From contig JASANG010001532.1 in the NCBI GenBank assembly GCA_030248215.1, positions 334,746 through 398,745 on the forward strand: a stretch of DNA of 64,000 nt. Reading direction: 5' to 3'. This document shows, in pieces, positions 34,301 to 43,776 of this stretch. Position numbers and translations under genes: made by a program. The notes beneath the pieces are model-generated. The model was not told the origin of the DNA. It saw only the letters and a list, made by a program, of their open reading frames with translations, and made no database searches. The DNA is from Enoplolaimus lenunculus (taxonomy: Eukaryota > Nematoda > Enoplea > Enoplida > Thoracostomopsidae). The number at the start of each line of letters is the position of its first letter. Position 1 is the first letter of the stretch.

Positions 34301-35717
34301 TAACAAGTCAATAGCCGATCGTTAAGTGTTAGTAGCTTGCTTTAATCGAAATACATCCAGATCTGGTACTTTTTGAGGCTGTATAGAAAGTGATTTAAAA
34401 GGTTGCCACGCATTGTTTGACGGTATTTTTCTCATTTGTTTTTTTCGTTTCTTATCAAGAACTTTCTTGATATTTCAGACATGACCCATTGTCCTGATAC
34501 ATTTTGGAGCGTACTAACCTGTCGTCCGTGGGTAACAAGTGCCGCTGCGCTGGCGTTAGCTCACGCCTCGTGGGTGGCTGTGTTGTTTGTTTGCCAAGTT
34601 TATCAAGTATGTACTTACTGTAATTTGGGGAGAATTAGAACCTTAGGTGTAGCTTTTATCAAAGAGCTAGCCATGTTGGCAGTACCAGATACCCTTGAGT
34701 AACTATTACCTTTTGTTTTGTGTTTATTTTATTCGTTTATTCGTCTTCAATATTACTATTATTATTATTGTTGTTGTTGTTGTTGTTGTTATTGTTGTTG
34801 TTGTTTTTGTTTTTAGATAACGTATCTGTCGATGACAACAAATGAACGAATCAATTCGTACAGATACAAACATTTTCACGTTGCTGGCAATCGCTATCAC
34901 GTTAAAAGTCCATTTTCGTAAGCATCTTCATGCGTAATTAATGAATTTATGGTTTACGTAATAATCCTGTCGTTATTTTAATCTACTTAAGATACTTAGT
35001 TGTCATGAAATCATGACCAGCTTCTTTTCAGGTGTAAGTGAGCGTGTTTACGCGTTAGTAAGTTGCAGTTTTTGAACGTTCCGGTTGCAGGAACAGTTTA
35101 GTGTCGTTTTAAAATTTTATTTATTTCATATTTTGCGCAACCTCGCCTCAGCGAGGTCGTGTTTAGATGGTTGTTCAATCACTTTTTAATTTGCATATGC
35201 ATTGTCCGTGTTAAAATAACACGTAGACGATGTTCGTGTCATCGCAAACATGATGGAGCGACTTACAGATTCCGCTGAAATATGTAGTTTAATAATATTA
35301 TAAATTTTTAGTACTAAATGGATTTAGCGAAAAATGTCACTTGTTTGTTTTATTAACAGTTTGGCCAATGTTACTTTAAGTACTAAATGGATTTAGCGAA
35401 AAATGTCACTTGTTTGTTTTATTAACAGTTTGGCCAATGTTACTTTAAGGGGCGTAACAGTAGATTAAGCGTATTCCTAAGCCTAAGCGTAAGCGTTGCA
35501 AAAATGAGTTCCTAAGCCTAAGCAAAAAATATAATCCAAAACCTACTACTGTTAATATTATACGATGGCCTGGCTTGGCCCTTAGCTTACCCTTTGACAT
35601 TTATTAAATTTCAGAAAAGGTTTTATGCGGAACTGTGTCGATTTCTTCAGTTGTTGGTCAGATGTTAACGAGCAAAATGCCGAGTGGGAAGCTGCGCTCA
35701 GTTCAAATTTCGTCTAA
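25378..35717 (+). CDS. ZDHHC17: Palmitoyltransferase ZDHHC17 (HIP14) with ankyrin repeats
   Basis: Fifteen exons join in phase: 25378-25449, 25590-25894, 26211-26288, 26660-26730, 27195-27333, 27587-27749, 28309-28434, 28785-28924, 29246-29357, 29910-30023, 30424-30583, 34039-34122, 34479-34606, 34817-34917, 35615-35717 (631 aa; human 632). The N-terminal half is an ankyrin domain ([63 protein letters not shown]) that in this family recruits substrates. Membrane helices lie either side of the zinc-binding cysteine-rich domain, where [13 protein letters not shown] contains the DHHC active site (residues 483-486, acyl-accepting Cys486). The TTxE motif is kept (TTNERIN). The enzyme S-acylates SNARE and neuronal proteins at the Golgi. 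The intron between exons 11 and 12 has grown to 3.5 kb by an antisense LINE insertion. Confidence 0.96.
27793..28229. repeat. Element family F, copy 2, with tRNA-like insert
   Basis: Edges carry GCGTGCGTTTATCACGAATA / TTTGCAGCTGCAAATTTTAT on the left and AGTTACACGTGTGAACTGG on the right. Near 27905-27990 the minus strand has GTAGGGTTCGAAACCGG, a perfect B box, preceded by GGCTAGGCGGAATGG, suggesting a tRNA-derived piece within the element. Intron 6 of ZDHHC17. Confidence 0.45.
29770..29893. repeat. GGCGC-end TIR element in ZDHHC17 intron 9
   Basis: TTGTGGCGCTAAACAG at the left and AAAGTATAGCGTCACT at the right resemble the ends of the element at 8926-9583; GCGGCGCCGTGCGG lies inside. It stops about 17 bases before the exon 10 acceptor. 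Confidence 0.5.
30908..33990 (-). mobile_element. Non-LTR retrotransposon (Jockey/I-group LINE), 5'-truncated
   Basis: A minus-strand frame of about 990 codons runs uninterrupted from about 33986 to 30999. It encodes an apurinic-type endonuclease ([33 protein letters not shown]) then reverse transcriptase ([47 protein letters not shown], the catalytic YADDVTIYT). A C-terminal CCHC knuckle ([17 protein letters not shown]) follows. The frame hits TAA after NLTE, then about 20 family-like residues ([14 protein letters not shown]) precede TAG, so one late stop may be a defect. The 3' end has an ATC-repeat tail (GAT units at 30908-30922 on plus). The first endonuclease residues and ORF1 are missing, so it cannot be autonomous. 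It is inserted antisense in the ZDHHC17 intron between exons 11 and 12, adding about 3.1 kb. No target duplication was found. Confidence 0.9.
34752..34815 (+). repeat. (ATT)n/(GTT)n microsatellite in ZDHHC17 intron 13
   Basis: ATT triplets pass into GTT triplets and end in a T-rich run that serves as the polypyrimidine tract of the exon 14 acceptor at 34816. Confidence 0.85.
35311..35580. repeat. MITE family A, copy with duplicated edge
   Basis: A 69-bp block is present twice in tandem (35312-35380 and 35381-35449). Each block ends in the family A terminus GGCCAATGTTACTTTAAG. Only the second continues into the core (GTAGATTAAGCGTATTCC, hexamers). The right terminus is worn. Last intron of ZDHHC17. 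Confidence 0.7.
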
Positions 35718-36762
35718 CAGCTGGGATTTCTGGGTTGTGGCGCCAAGAGCAACTTTATATTAAGAGTCTGACGGCGTCATGCATTTCTTTATGCTTTGAG
35801 GCAGCCATGCTTGCAAAGCAGTGGTGGTAAAATACTGAGCTTTACAACGTTGGAGTATGCAGTCAGCTATAGAAATATAAGGTTTATCATTATTAGCTGG
35901 GGTGCCTAACTTGTTTGTACTATATTTCTGTGTTTTGACTGTAATATGTTTTATTTTTCTCATATTAATTGCCGATTTGAGCAGTGTTATGCGTATATTG
36001 CGATGTCTAGTCCAATCTATGTTTTGTGGCCTAATTTGTTGCTTTGTTTCATAAATTATTTTCATTGCTTAAGTTCATCGATCAAAACTTTTTTAATGCA
36101 ATTTTATAAAAATTGGATGTGTTTTAGCGCGTCTCCGAAAATGTGGCGTGTTTTATACTAGAAACATATTGGGGTCAAAGCAGAACGGTATGTTCAGTAC
36201 CTTATAGACCTGATTTTTTTCTACAATTTGGTAAATTAGTACTGATTGGAAGTTATCAACCGTTCTGCTAAGATGGTAAAATAAGGCAAAATAATATTTA
36301 GTAAATAATTTATGTGTAGACGAATTGCTGAACCGAATTTACGTGATACCGTCATTTATATTAGCATGGCTTGACTAACACCAATGTAAATAATGTACAC
36401 AATTTGAAATTCAACGAGAAATTTGAATCAGACTGAAAGAGGAAACTGTGCTAAAATTACTTTAATGCGTTTAGCTTCAGTGCACAACAGCTAAGGCTGA
36501 TTATGTTTTTGTGAATATAACTTGACTATAGTTACACATTTTACTAAAGATGCTTTTTAATTAATGTATTTTATATTTTGTCTATTGAGTTTGCTTGATG
36601 TAGCATTAAATTTTGTTGTTCCTATGCTTTGAGCTGGTAGCAAGCAAACCAGTCGTGGGAAAATAAAAGTGTTGTACATCATTGTTTCGTATAGCATCGT
36701 AACATGCTTTAGAATTCTAGCTACGTAGACCAAAACCCAAAGTTCGTTCTTGCAGCTAAAAC

Positions 36763-36900
36763 GGCTCCATGTTTACTTTTAGGACCATAACTCTTCCTAA
36801 GCGGTACGCCTTTAAAAGCAATATATTCTCTAGCACACAATCCTACTTCTTTACAGGTCCATCGGAAAATAGGACGGTACTATTAACGCAACATGTGTCC
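36763..36900. repeat. MITE family A, diverged copy
   Basis: Begins GGCTCCATGTTTACTTTTAG and ends GGACGGTACTATTAACGCAA; CTACTTCTTTACAGGTCC matches the family right half. Confidence 0.6.
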
Positions 36901-37964
36901 TGAAATGTATGATATAAGTATGCCTCTACGTCTATAGACATTGATACCTAAAAGATGTGTAACCTTAAATTATTCAAAGACGTCTGTCACACATCCAAAT
37001 GAAGTGATTTTAAATAAAACAACGACCATGATCTACATAGGCCAAAGACCAGAAGCCCATGTTCTCTATATGGGCGACGGTAAAAATCGGTTTCAGTTTA
37101 TAGAAATAACGGGAATTTGGTATCTTACGATAAAAATTTATCTCTCCCATTTTTTCATTACAGATATGCTACGATTGTTTGTAATGAAATTAAAATTATG
37201 AAATTCATCCCAATTTAAAAATTTCGATGCATCCGCCACTTTTTTTTAAATTTTCGAAAGTGTGGTGATGTACACCGCAACTGTATTGGCAGAAATATAA
37301 AACATTTGAATTTTTTTACTACAATATCCGTTTCCATCATTTTGATTATTATCCGTTTCCATATTTTTACTATTCGCTTACACTCTGGGGAAGGCATAAG
37401 AACAACGAAATCAATTTAACTAGGATTCATAGCGCAACCGAAATTATACTAAATACTAGAACGGACACCGCATAGTCAAAATTCAACAAGAACCGTATTG
37501 CCAAGAACGCATCTAGTATATAGACTAAAGATGCACTTGATATTATTTCGTGTCCGGCAATTTGCGCCGGATATTTATGCGAATATTAGTAGGTATATAT
37601 TTATGGATTTCCGAAATCAAATTTTTCATTTCGGATATATATACGAAATTTAAATCTGGTGTTTTCGGTTCAGTTTTGTTCGCTAGCCGTCCAAATAACT
37701 CGTAGCGCTAAATGGAGCCGTCTTGAGATGCAAAATGGTCGCTATGAGCGTTACAATGATCCTAGCAATTCTAAGACGATTAGTTTAATTTAGATTGGTT
37801 TGATTCTGAATTCTTGCTTCAGAGCAACGGTGCTTAAAGATCCAATCACAACACCAAATGCTACGTACCTAATCTTCAACTAATACATATTCCCATTGTC
37901 CTCCCTGAAAATCCGTTGGTTCGGTCATTGATAACTCTTCAAATCGCGATACCCTCGAACCATT

Positions 37965-38117
37965 GGCGTAGCCAGTATTTCGGACTGTACCTGGTTACGG
38001 ATTATAAAATTTCAAGGGAGGTTTCTTGTATTGCAGACGATACCGTGTTTAGAACCCTGTACAAAAATTCTAAAGAGGGGTTTTGAACCATGTAACCTTC
38101 TCCCATGGCTACGCCCT
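37965..38117. repeat. Short TIR element, GGCGTAGCCAG ends
   Basis: ATTGGCGTAGCCAGTATTTC on the left and CCCATGGCTACGCCCTTACC on the right are inverted. A fragment with GTGCGTAGCCAGGAC is at about 28500 in ZDHHC17 intron 7. Confidence 0.5.
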
Positions 38118-38202
38118 TACCTTGAACTAAAATGTTATTGGTAGACGATCAACGTTTTTACCGTCGCTGCTTTGCAAGCATTGCTGTCTCAAAGCACAAC
38201 GA

Positions 38203-38380
38203 GATGCATGCAGGCCCGCAGCGAGGTCACCTTGATTGGGAGGGGGGGCGAAGTCTTTTTCAGGAGCGGCATACAACTGTTTTCGATGACTATACAAGCA
38301 AGGTTGAAAATTCTTTGGGGGAGGCAAAGTTTTTCCTAAGGGCCTTAGCCTACTGGCTCTCCCCTGTTCTTGGCTATGTT
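38203..38380. repeat. Element family E, copy 2
   Basis: GGCCCGCAGCGAGGTCACCT at the left, G-runs, CAAGCAAGGTTGAAAATTCT in the middle and CTCCCCTGTTCTTGGCTATG at the right match, in inverse order, the element at 3238-3415. Confidence 0.5.
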
Positions 38381-38502
38381 CTCTGATGCATGACATTGTT
38401 AGAGTCGGAATACAAAGTTTTTTGCACCACAACCCAGGAATACCCGCAATTATCTGGAAAAAATTGCAATTTGTTGTAAAAACTTTGTTGTGCAAACAAG
38501 TA

Positions 38503-38696
38503 GCGAGGCTGTTATTTCTGAATTAATATCAGTAAACATTAACTCACTTTGAGTTGCGTCGACTGTGGGTGAGTTGGTTAATTAACTCAGAATAAATTGA
38601 ATCAACTCAAAATTCTGAGTTCTGATTGTCCTAACTCAGACTGCGTGATGCAACTCATTCTGAGCTAAAATCAACTTACTGAACTTTACAGTGAAG
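38503..38696. repeat. MITE family D copy
   Basis: GTAGCGAGGCTGTTATTTCT start, GTGAGTTGGTTAATTAACTC centre, TCAACTTACTGAACTTTACA end; the same order of phrases as at 51688-51926. Confidence 0.65.
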
Positions 38697-40542
38697 GTAT
38701 TCCAGGTATACAATGGATACCTGGATATACGGATATCCGGATTTCCTTTTTTCTGATACATATCCATATATCCGGACCCGGCGCTTGCCCAATAAATATA
38801 TCCAGATATTCGTATCCGGCGCTTGCCAATCCATAGTATGAACACGAGGTATATATACCTCCACTCAAAATCCCACGCAGAATGGGTAATTTTTTTTGCT
38901 TTGACAGGCTGTAGTCTATCGACAACGTTTACTGGTTTAATTGTCAAAAAATTATCTCGCTCGATGCCATAAGTCTTGTTTAAACCGTTTCCGGAATCAA
39001 ACATTGACTATGTCAACTAACTTCTAAAACTAACATAAAACTATGAAAATTTCGTTTCATACTCACGAAGCCGGAAACACAACCTTGGATAGTAGTCGCT
39101 TTATACGAGACCGGGCATATTATAGTAGTTTGACCAGCACTTTTGCTACATTTTCAATTCTTACCGCAACCACAGGTTCAGTAACCATAATTTCATTTCG
39201 GTAGAGACTAAACCTTATGTGGCCGTTTGCAACAAGCCAGCCGATGCGAGCGACAAAATTATTTTAACCATTATTAGCTAATATTTTATCTTCGAGGCTA
39301 GAAAAGTTCTATTTTTTAATTCACTTTAGAAAATTCAGGAGTATATCCTATACCCCTTGGATACGCTCCAACTACAATATAATCAAAGATGGTCACTATA
39401 ACGCGTTGTCTAAAGCCTCTGTAGGGAAATTGTTGCAAGTATATGATTAAATGGAACCACATACGTCACAGTTTACAAGGGTTGCCGTTGTGTATATTGA
39501 ACTAATGGAATAAAACCCACACAGCTCAAAATGTTTGAATATACACAGCAAATCGGGAGATCACTGGCGAATCCAATGGGGACACCAAGGAATACGTCTC
39601 CGTAAGACGGACCAAATGCAGAATATTTTATTAAGCTTTAGTACTAAAATTGCGTTTGGATTCTCGCTTACTCTGATCGCAAGCATTCCTTGTTGAATGT
39701 CGTAAGCCGGCCCCGTCAACCATTTTGGTCACTGGTGGAAGGGACAGAGCATATTCTATTACTGATGTAGAGCTTGACGTGAAACGTCTTGATAGTTTCA
39801 TACTGAAGACGGCGCAAAAGTTGTGTTTCAAAATTTGGAAAATTGTTGCGCGTTTAGCGCGTTGTTGGTCCTTTACGCAAGCTTGCTCTCATGACTAATT
39901 TAGTACATGTATAGAAGTAGCGTCAAGCGGCGAAATCCAGAAATTTCTAACAAAGGATGGATTGACGGCAGTTGTGAAAACGCAATTTTCTACTGAATGC
40001 TATATATGCGGATTTTGTGAAAGGGAAACATTGTAAAGGTATGGTGGACGTTTTACCATCGCAAAAAAATTTGTGACCGGCTGAGCACAGCTATTGTTTA
40101 GACTTAGATTTTTCAAAAAAAGGTATATGTGTATGCGGCGTTACAATGTTGTATATAGAAACATTTAAGCGTAACAAGTAAACATAGCAATTCGACTTAA
40201 AACAGTGGCTATGATCACTTGTGAGATAGTCGTTTGGTTTTACCGTTTAATAAACAAGTATTAATACTGGCATAATAAAATTGTATCACAAAGTTAATAA
40301 ACTTTTATTTATGCAAGATCCACAATAATTCAAATGAGGGGCAACGGAAAGTGCAGTTGCATTCCAGACTATGCAAAAATTAAGTACTCGGAATCGAATA
40401 ATGGGTCATTATGTTATCGCCCTGTACGTTAAATATTGTGTGGCTCTTTCATTAGCGTACCAATGGAAACTTTTTCTCTTTAAACGTCATGCTCATGAAG
40501 CTGAATGTTAATATTGTTCGCTTAAAATACAATTGGAAGGGC

Positions 40543-40915
40543 GGTCAATGTTACTTTAAGGGGCGTAACAGTAGATTAAAAGCGTATTGTTAAGCCTAAG
40601 CCTAAGCCCAAGCAAAAAACGTGCCCATGTATAGAACAGGGCCGGAACAGCTGTATAAACATATTCCTAAGCCTAAGCTTAGGCCTAAGCGTAGGCGTGT
40701 GGATGAGCCTAGTCCTAAGCCTAAGCCTAAAAGCCTAAGCCTAAGCCTAAGCCTAAACAAAAAAATTAGTCTAAAGCTTAAACTGACTCTATTATAGCCC
40801 CTCTCGAAAACGATCCGGCCCTCTATACATGGGCCAAAAAATATAATCTAGAATGTAAACCTACTCTTTTATAGACCCAGCAGAAACCTGGATGCCCCTT
40901 AAAGTAACATGGGCC
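40543..40915. repeat. MITE family A with a family B copy nested inside
   Basis: Outer family A: GGTCAATGTTACTTTAAGGG at the left, GCCCCTTAAAGTAACATGGG at the right. The sequence is interrupted in the AAGCAAAAAA run by a complete family B element at about 40623-40835 (left GCCCATGTATAGAACAGGGC, right CCGGCCCTCTATACATGGGC). The A core resumes after it with TATAATCTAGAATGTAAACC. B therefore inserted after A. Confidence 0.9.
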
Positions 40916-41339
40916 GGATGAGCTATATATACTCAAATATAACTCTCTGTATGTGCCCTTGAATATAATCTGATATATACGCTTGTAAAACATTAATTAT
41001 CTAATTTAAACATACATCTTTTATGCTAATTTGCAATTTCATTTTTTGCACACAACCCAGTACACTGCAATCATATAGCATATTGTACCTTTATAGCAGT
41101 AGCGTACCGCTAGACGGGCTTTAAGGGTCATGCCTACCGAATTCAAATTCTTTTTGTTAATTATAGGCATTTGCTAATCTTGAATACTCGGTAGCGTCAA
41201 TTCTATTTTAAAATCCAATGGTTAATCGTTTTTGGCCCCCACGGCTCCACAACCGAAACGTCCGGTGCGCCCCTGACATAATATAGACTAGTGTACGAGT
41301 CCCATTTTGAAATTGAAACCTATAGACCTACAGCATTTT

Positions 41340-41455
41340 AAATATTCCATTATGCCATATATACATATATATACTTATATAAATATTTATATTTATATAT
41401 ATATACATATATTTATATATGTATATATTTATATATATATATATATATATTAGAC
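41340..41455. repeat. TA-rich dinucleotide tract
   Basis: Runs of TATATATA broken by CATATA and TTTATA; 41432-41450 is pure TA. Low complexity, self-complementary. Confidence 0.9.
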
Positions 41456-42086
41456 TTTTTAAGCCTTTCTGCTAAAAACTAATAATTAGGTCCAGGTACG
41501 CTTTTACTAGTAAATAAATGACCAAAAGCATCCTGATTTGACAGAAACATAAAATATGAAGGACCGCAACTGGCGGCATGACTTATAGATCTATTAGTAT
41601 TATTAATTAGGCAATTTATCGCATTGGACTAAAGCGAGAGAACTTTTTAGAAACTGGTAAAAGCTTCTAGGAGTTTATGACTTTTCGCTTTTTGGAGCAT
41701 GGTCTACTTGAGCCGATGTTAGAAAAGGAATAATGATAGGAGTGTGGGAGGGTGTCCGAAACACGTTAATTATATGCATTGTATCAATTTTGTGACCCAG
41801 TGCTCACGGTTTAGATTGCAACACATTAAATATATGAGGGTGTCGCGGAAGAAACAGTGGAACAAAAGTGAGAAACGTGGAACATTTTATGAATTCAACT
41901 AAGTTTATGATGTTTTAGTTTTGAATATATCAATGAAGCAGTTTTTTTGTAATTTTTAAAATTTCTATAGTATAATTTTTCACAAACTTAGTCAATCCAG
42001 ACTTCAAACTTTTAGAATATTTTTTCTTTTCATTACTGGAACTTGACCATATACCGAATATACACTTTTGACGTATATATGTATAT

Positions 42087-42502
42087 ATGTCGTAGTCTAC
42101 GTCGTAATTTAGCGCAATTCCGAATTGGGCTGGTGCAAAGCGGAATTACGAGTTGGGCTAGCCCAAGACATATTCATGTTTGATAAAGGTGTGCGTTTTC
42201 TGATTGGTTACTTGACAGCTGTAATCCTACTTGATTCCACTTTGCTCAGTAAAACAAACAGTTTGGTAGCCAGCAGGTGACGATTACTTAGCTAATCAGA
42301 AGATACAAATTCGTATCCGCCAATCGAATGTGAGTATGGCAATAAAGTAGTAACCAATCACAAGGCGTTGACTTGTCGCATGGAAACAATTACGCCGGGG
42401 GCTAGCCCAAGTCGTAATTACGCCACAGACTAGCCCAATTCGAAATTGCGCTAGCCCAATATCGGAATTGGGCTAAATTACGACTTGGCCTACGACATAT
42501 AT
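42087..42502. repeat. TIR element of about 416 bp, TATGTCGTAG ends
   Basis: Inverted ends of about 43 bases: TATGTCGTAGTCTACGTCGT opposes TATGTCGTAGGCCAAGTCGT, and the repeats AATTTAGC and CAATTCCGA continue inward. Flanked by TATATA on both sides. A fragment (CCCACGTCGTAATTTAACCC) is near 6146 in the TSP-repeat gene. Confidence 0.75.
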
Positions 42503-43264
42503 ACTTATGTACATATGCAAATATATATACATAAATACATATATAATATATATTATATATAGGTATATATACGTTTTTGACAAATGAAAATGTGTCGAAC
42601 CAATAGCTGTTTTGTATCAAATGCTTAAAAGTCATGATAGATTGTGTTTTTCTGCCAGGTTTAGTGCCGGTTTAGATTTCATGTGGATTTCAATTTCGCC
42701 AATGAACGCATAAATCACTTAATTTATGTCGAAAATAATATTACGTTTGCATGATATCCATATTTACCTTGATAGCTTTTCGTCTCCGCTCAGTATTGTG
42801 TTCAGTGAACCAAATGTGTGACGTGGCTTAAAATTTTTGAAAAGGTTTTCTTGAAATTTAGCAAGAAATTTGCGAGTATTTTTTAAAAAATTATTTAAGT
42901 AAATATTTAAAAAGTATTTTGTGGTTTACATTGATAAGCTGCTTGTTTACAGACCTCTCTCTAAGGTTAATTTGAGAACAAGTGAACGCCCCCCTTAAAA
43001 CGGCGGCACGATACTTTTGTTGACGTCCGGCGCTGCCAATCTAAAACCTAAGCTTAAGGTTAGGCTTAGGCGGATGTTTGAGTTAAACCTGTGCTGAAGC
43101 CTCAGTCCATTTTATTAATATCGCTAGTGAGTAAGGGTTGAGGGGTAAACAAGCACCGAAAATACTATTTTCTTTAAAGAAATTAAAAAATACTGTTTTA
43201 TCTTTATGCTAGGCATTATTTTGAGCTACTTATAATTTGCAACAAACCAATTTATAGGTACATC

Positions 43265-43440
43265 GGCCCATGTTACTTTTGAGGGCGAACCAGTTTTTTC
43301 AAACGACTCTATAATAGAATAAGCTTAAACTTTAGACTTTTTTTTGCTTAGGCTTAGGTTTAGGCTTAGCTATACGTTTGTTTTTATGCTGAGGCTTAGG
43401 CTTAGGCTTGGAAATATGCTTATACATACAGTTACTTATC
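43265..43440. repeat. MITE family A-like copy with worn right end
   Basis: GGCCCATGTTACTTTTGAGG at the left, then AAGCTTAAACTTTAGAC and a long run of GCTTAGGCTTAGG hexamers, then GGAAATATGCTTATACATAC, which is family B-like. It looks like an A/B mosaic. Confidence 0.5.
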
Positions 43441-43529
43441 CTTAAAGCAAAATTGGACGGTATATTAATGGTATTCAATTGTATAAGCAAAATACATATT
43501 GTATTAAGTTCCGCAAAAAAGCATATATT

Positions 43530-43732
43530 TACACTGCAAAAATGGTGAGTCCAATCGACTCTCTCCGAAATAGTCATTTCCTAACTACACAAACTGAGTC
43601 AAAATTCGACTCCGCCTGAGTCAAATTCGACTCAACTTGACTGTGGCGGAATCGAATTTTGACTCCGTTTGTTTAGTCTGAAAAAGCCCATTTCGGAGTG
43701 AGTCTATTTGACTCACCATTTTTTGCAGTGTA
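43530..43732. repeat. MITE family C, complete copy just upstream of MCC
   Basis: Left ACACTGCAAAAATGGTGAGT, right ACTCACCATTTTTTGCAGTG; the interior is opposed GACTC/GAGTC phrases, so it folds end to end. It ends 45 bases before the MCC start codon and may lie in the promoter or 5' UTR. Confidence 0.85.
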
Positions 43733-43776
43733 TATATAGGAAATTCAAACCTAGAACCTGTAGCAATATTTTTAAA

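Larger units (their letters stand above)
35718..43776. other. 8-kb intergenic region between ZDHHC17 and MCC
   Basis: No coding exon was recognised. Identified content: family A copies at 36763-36900, 40543-40915 and 43265-43440; GGATATCCGG tracts; a GGCGTAGCCAG-ended element at 37965-38117; family E at 38203-38380; family D at 38503-38696; a TA-rich tract at 41340-41455; a large TIR element at 42087-42502; and family C at 43530-43732. AATAAA near 36661 is a possible ZDHHC17 poly(A) signal. 38881-40542 and 42560-43260 show nothing I can name. Confidence 0.5.
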
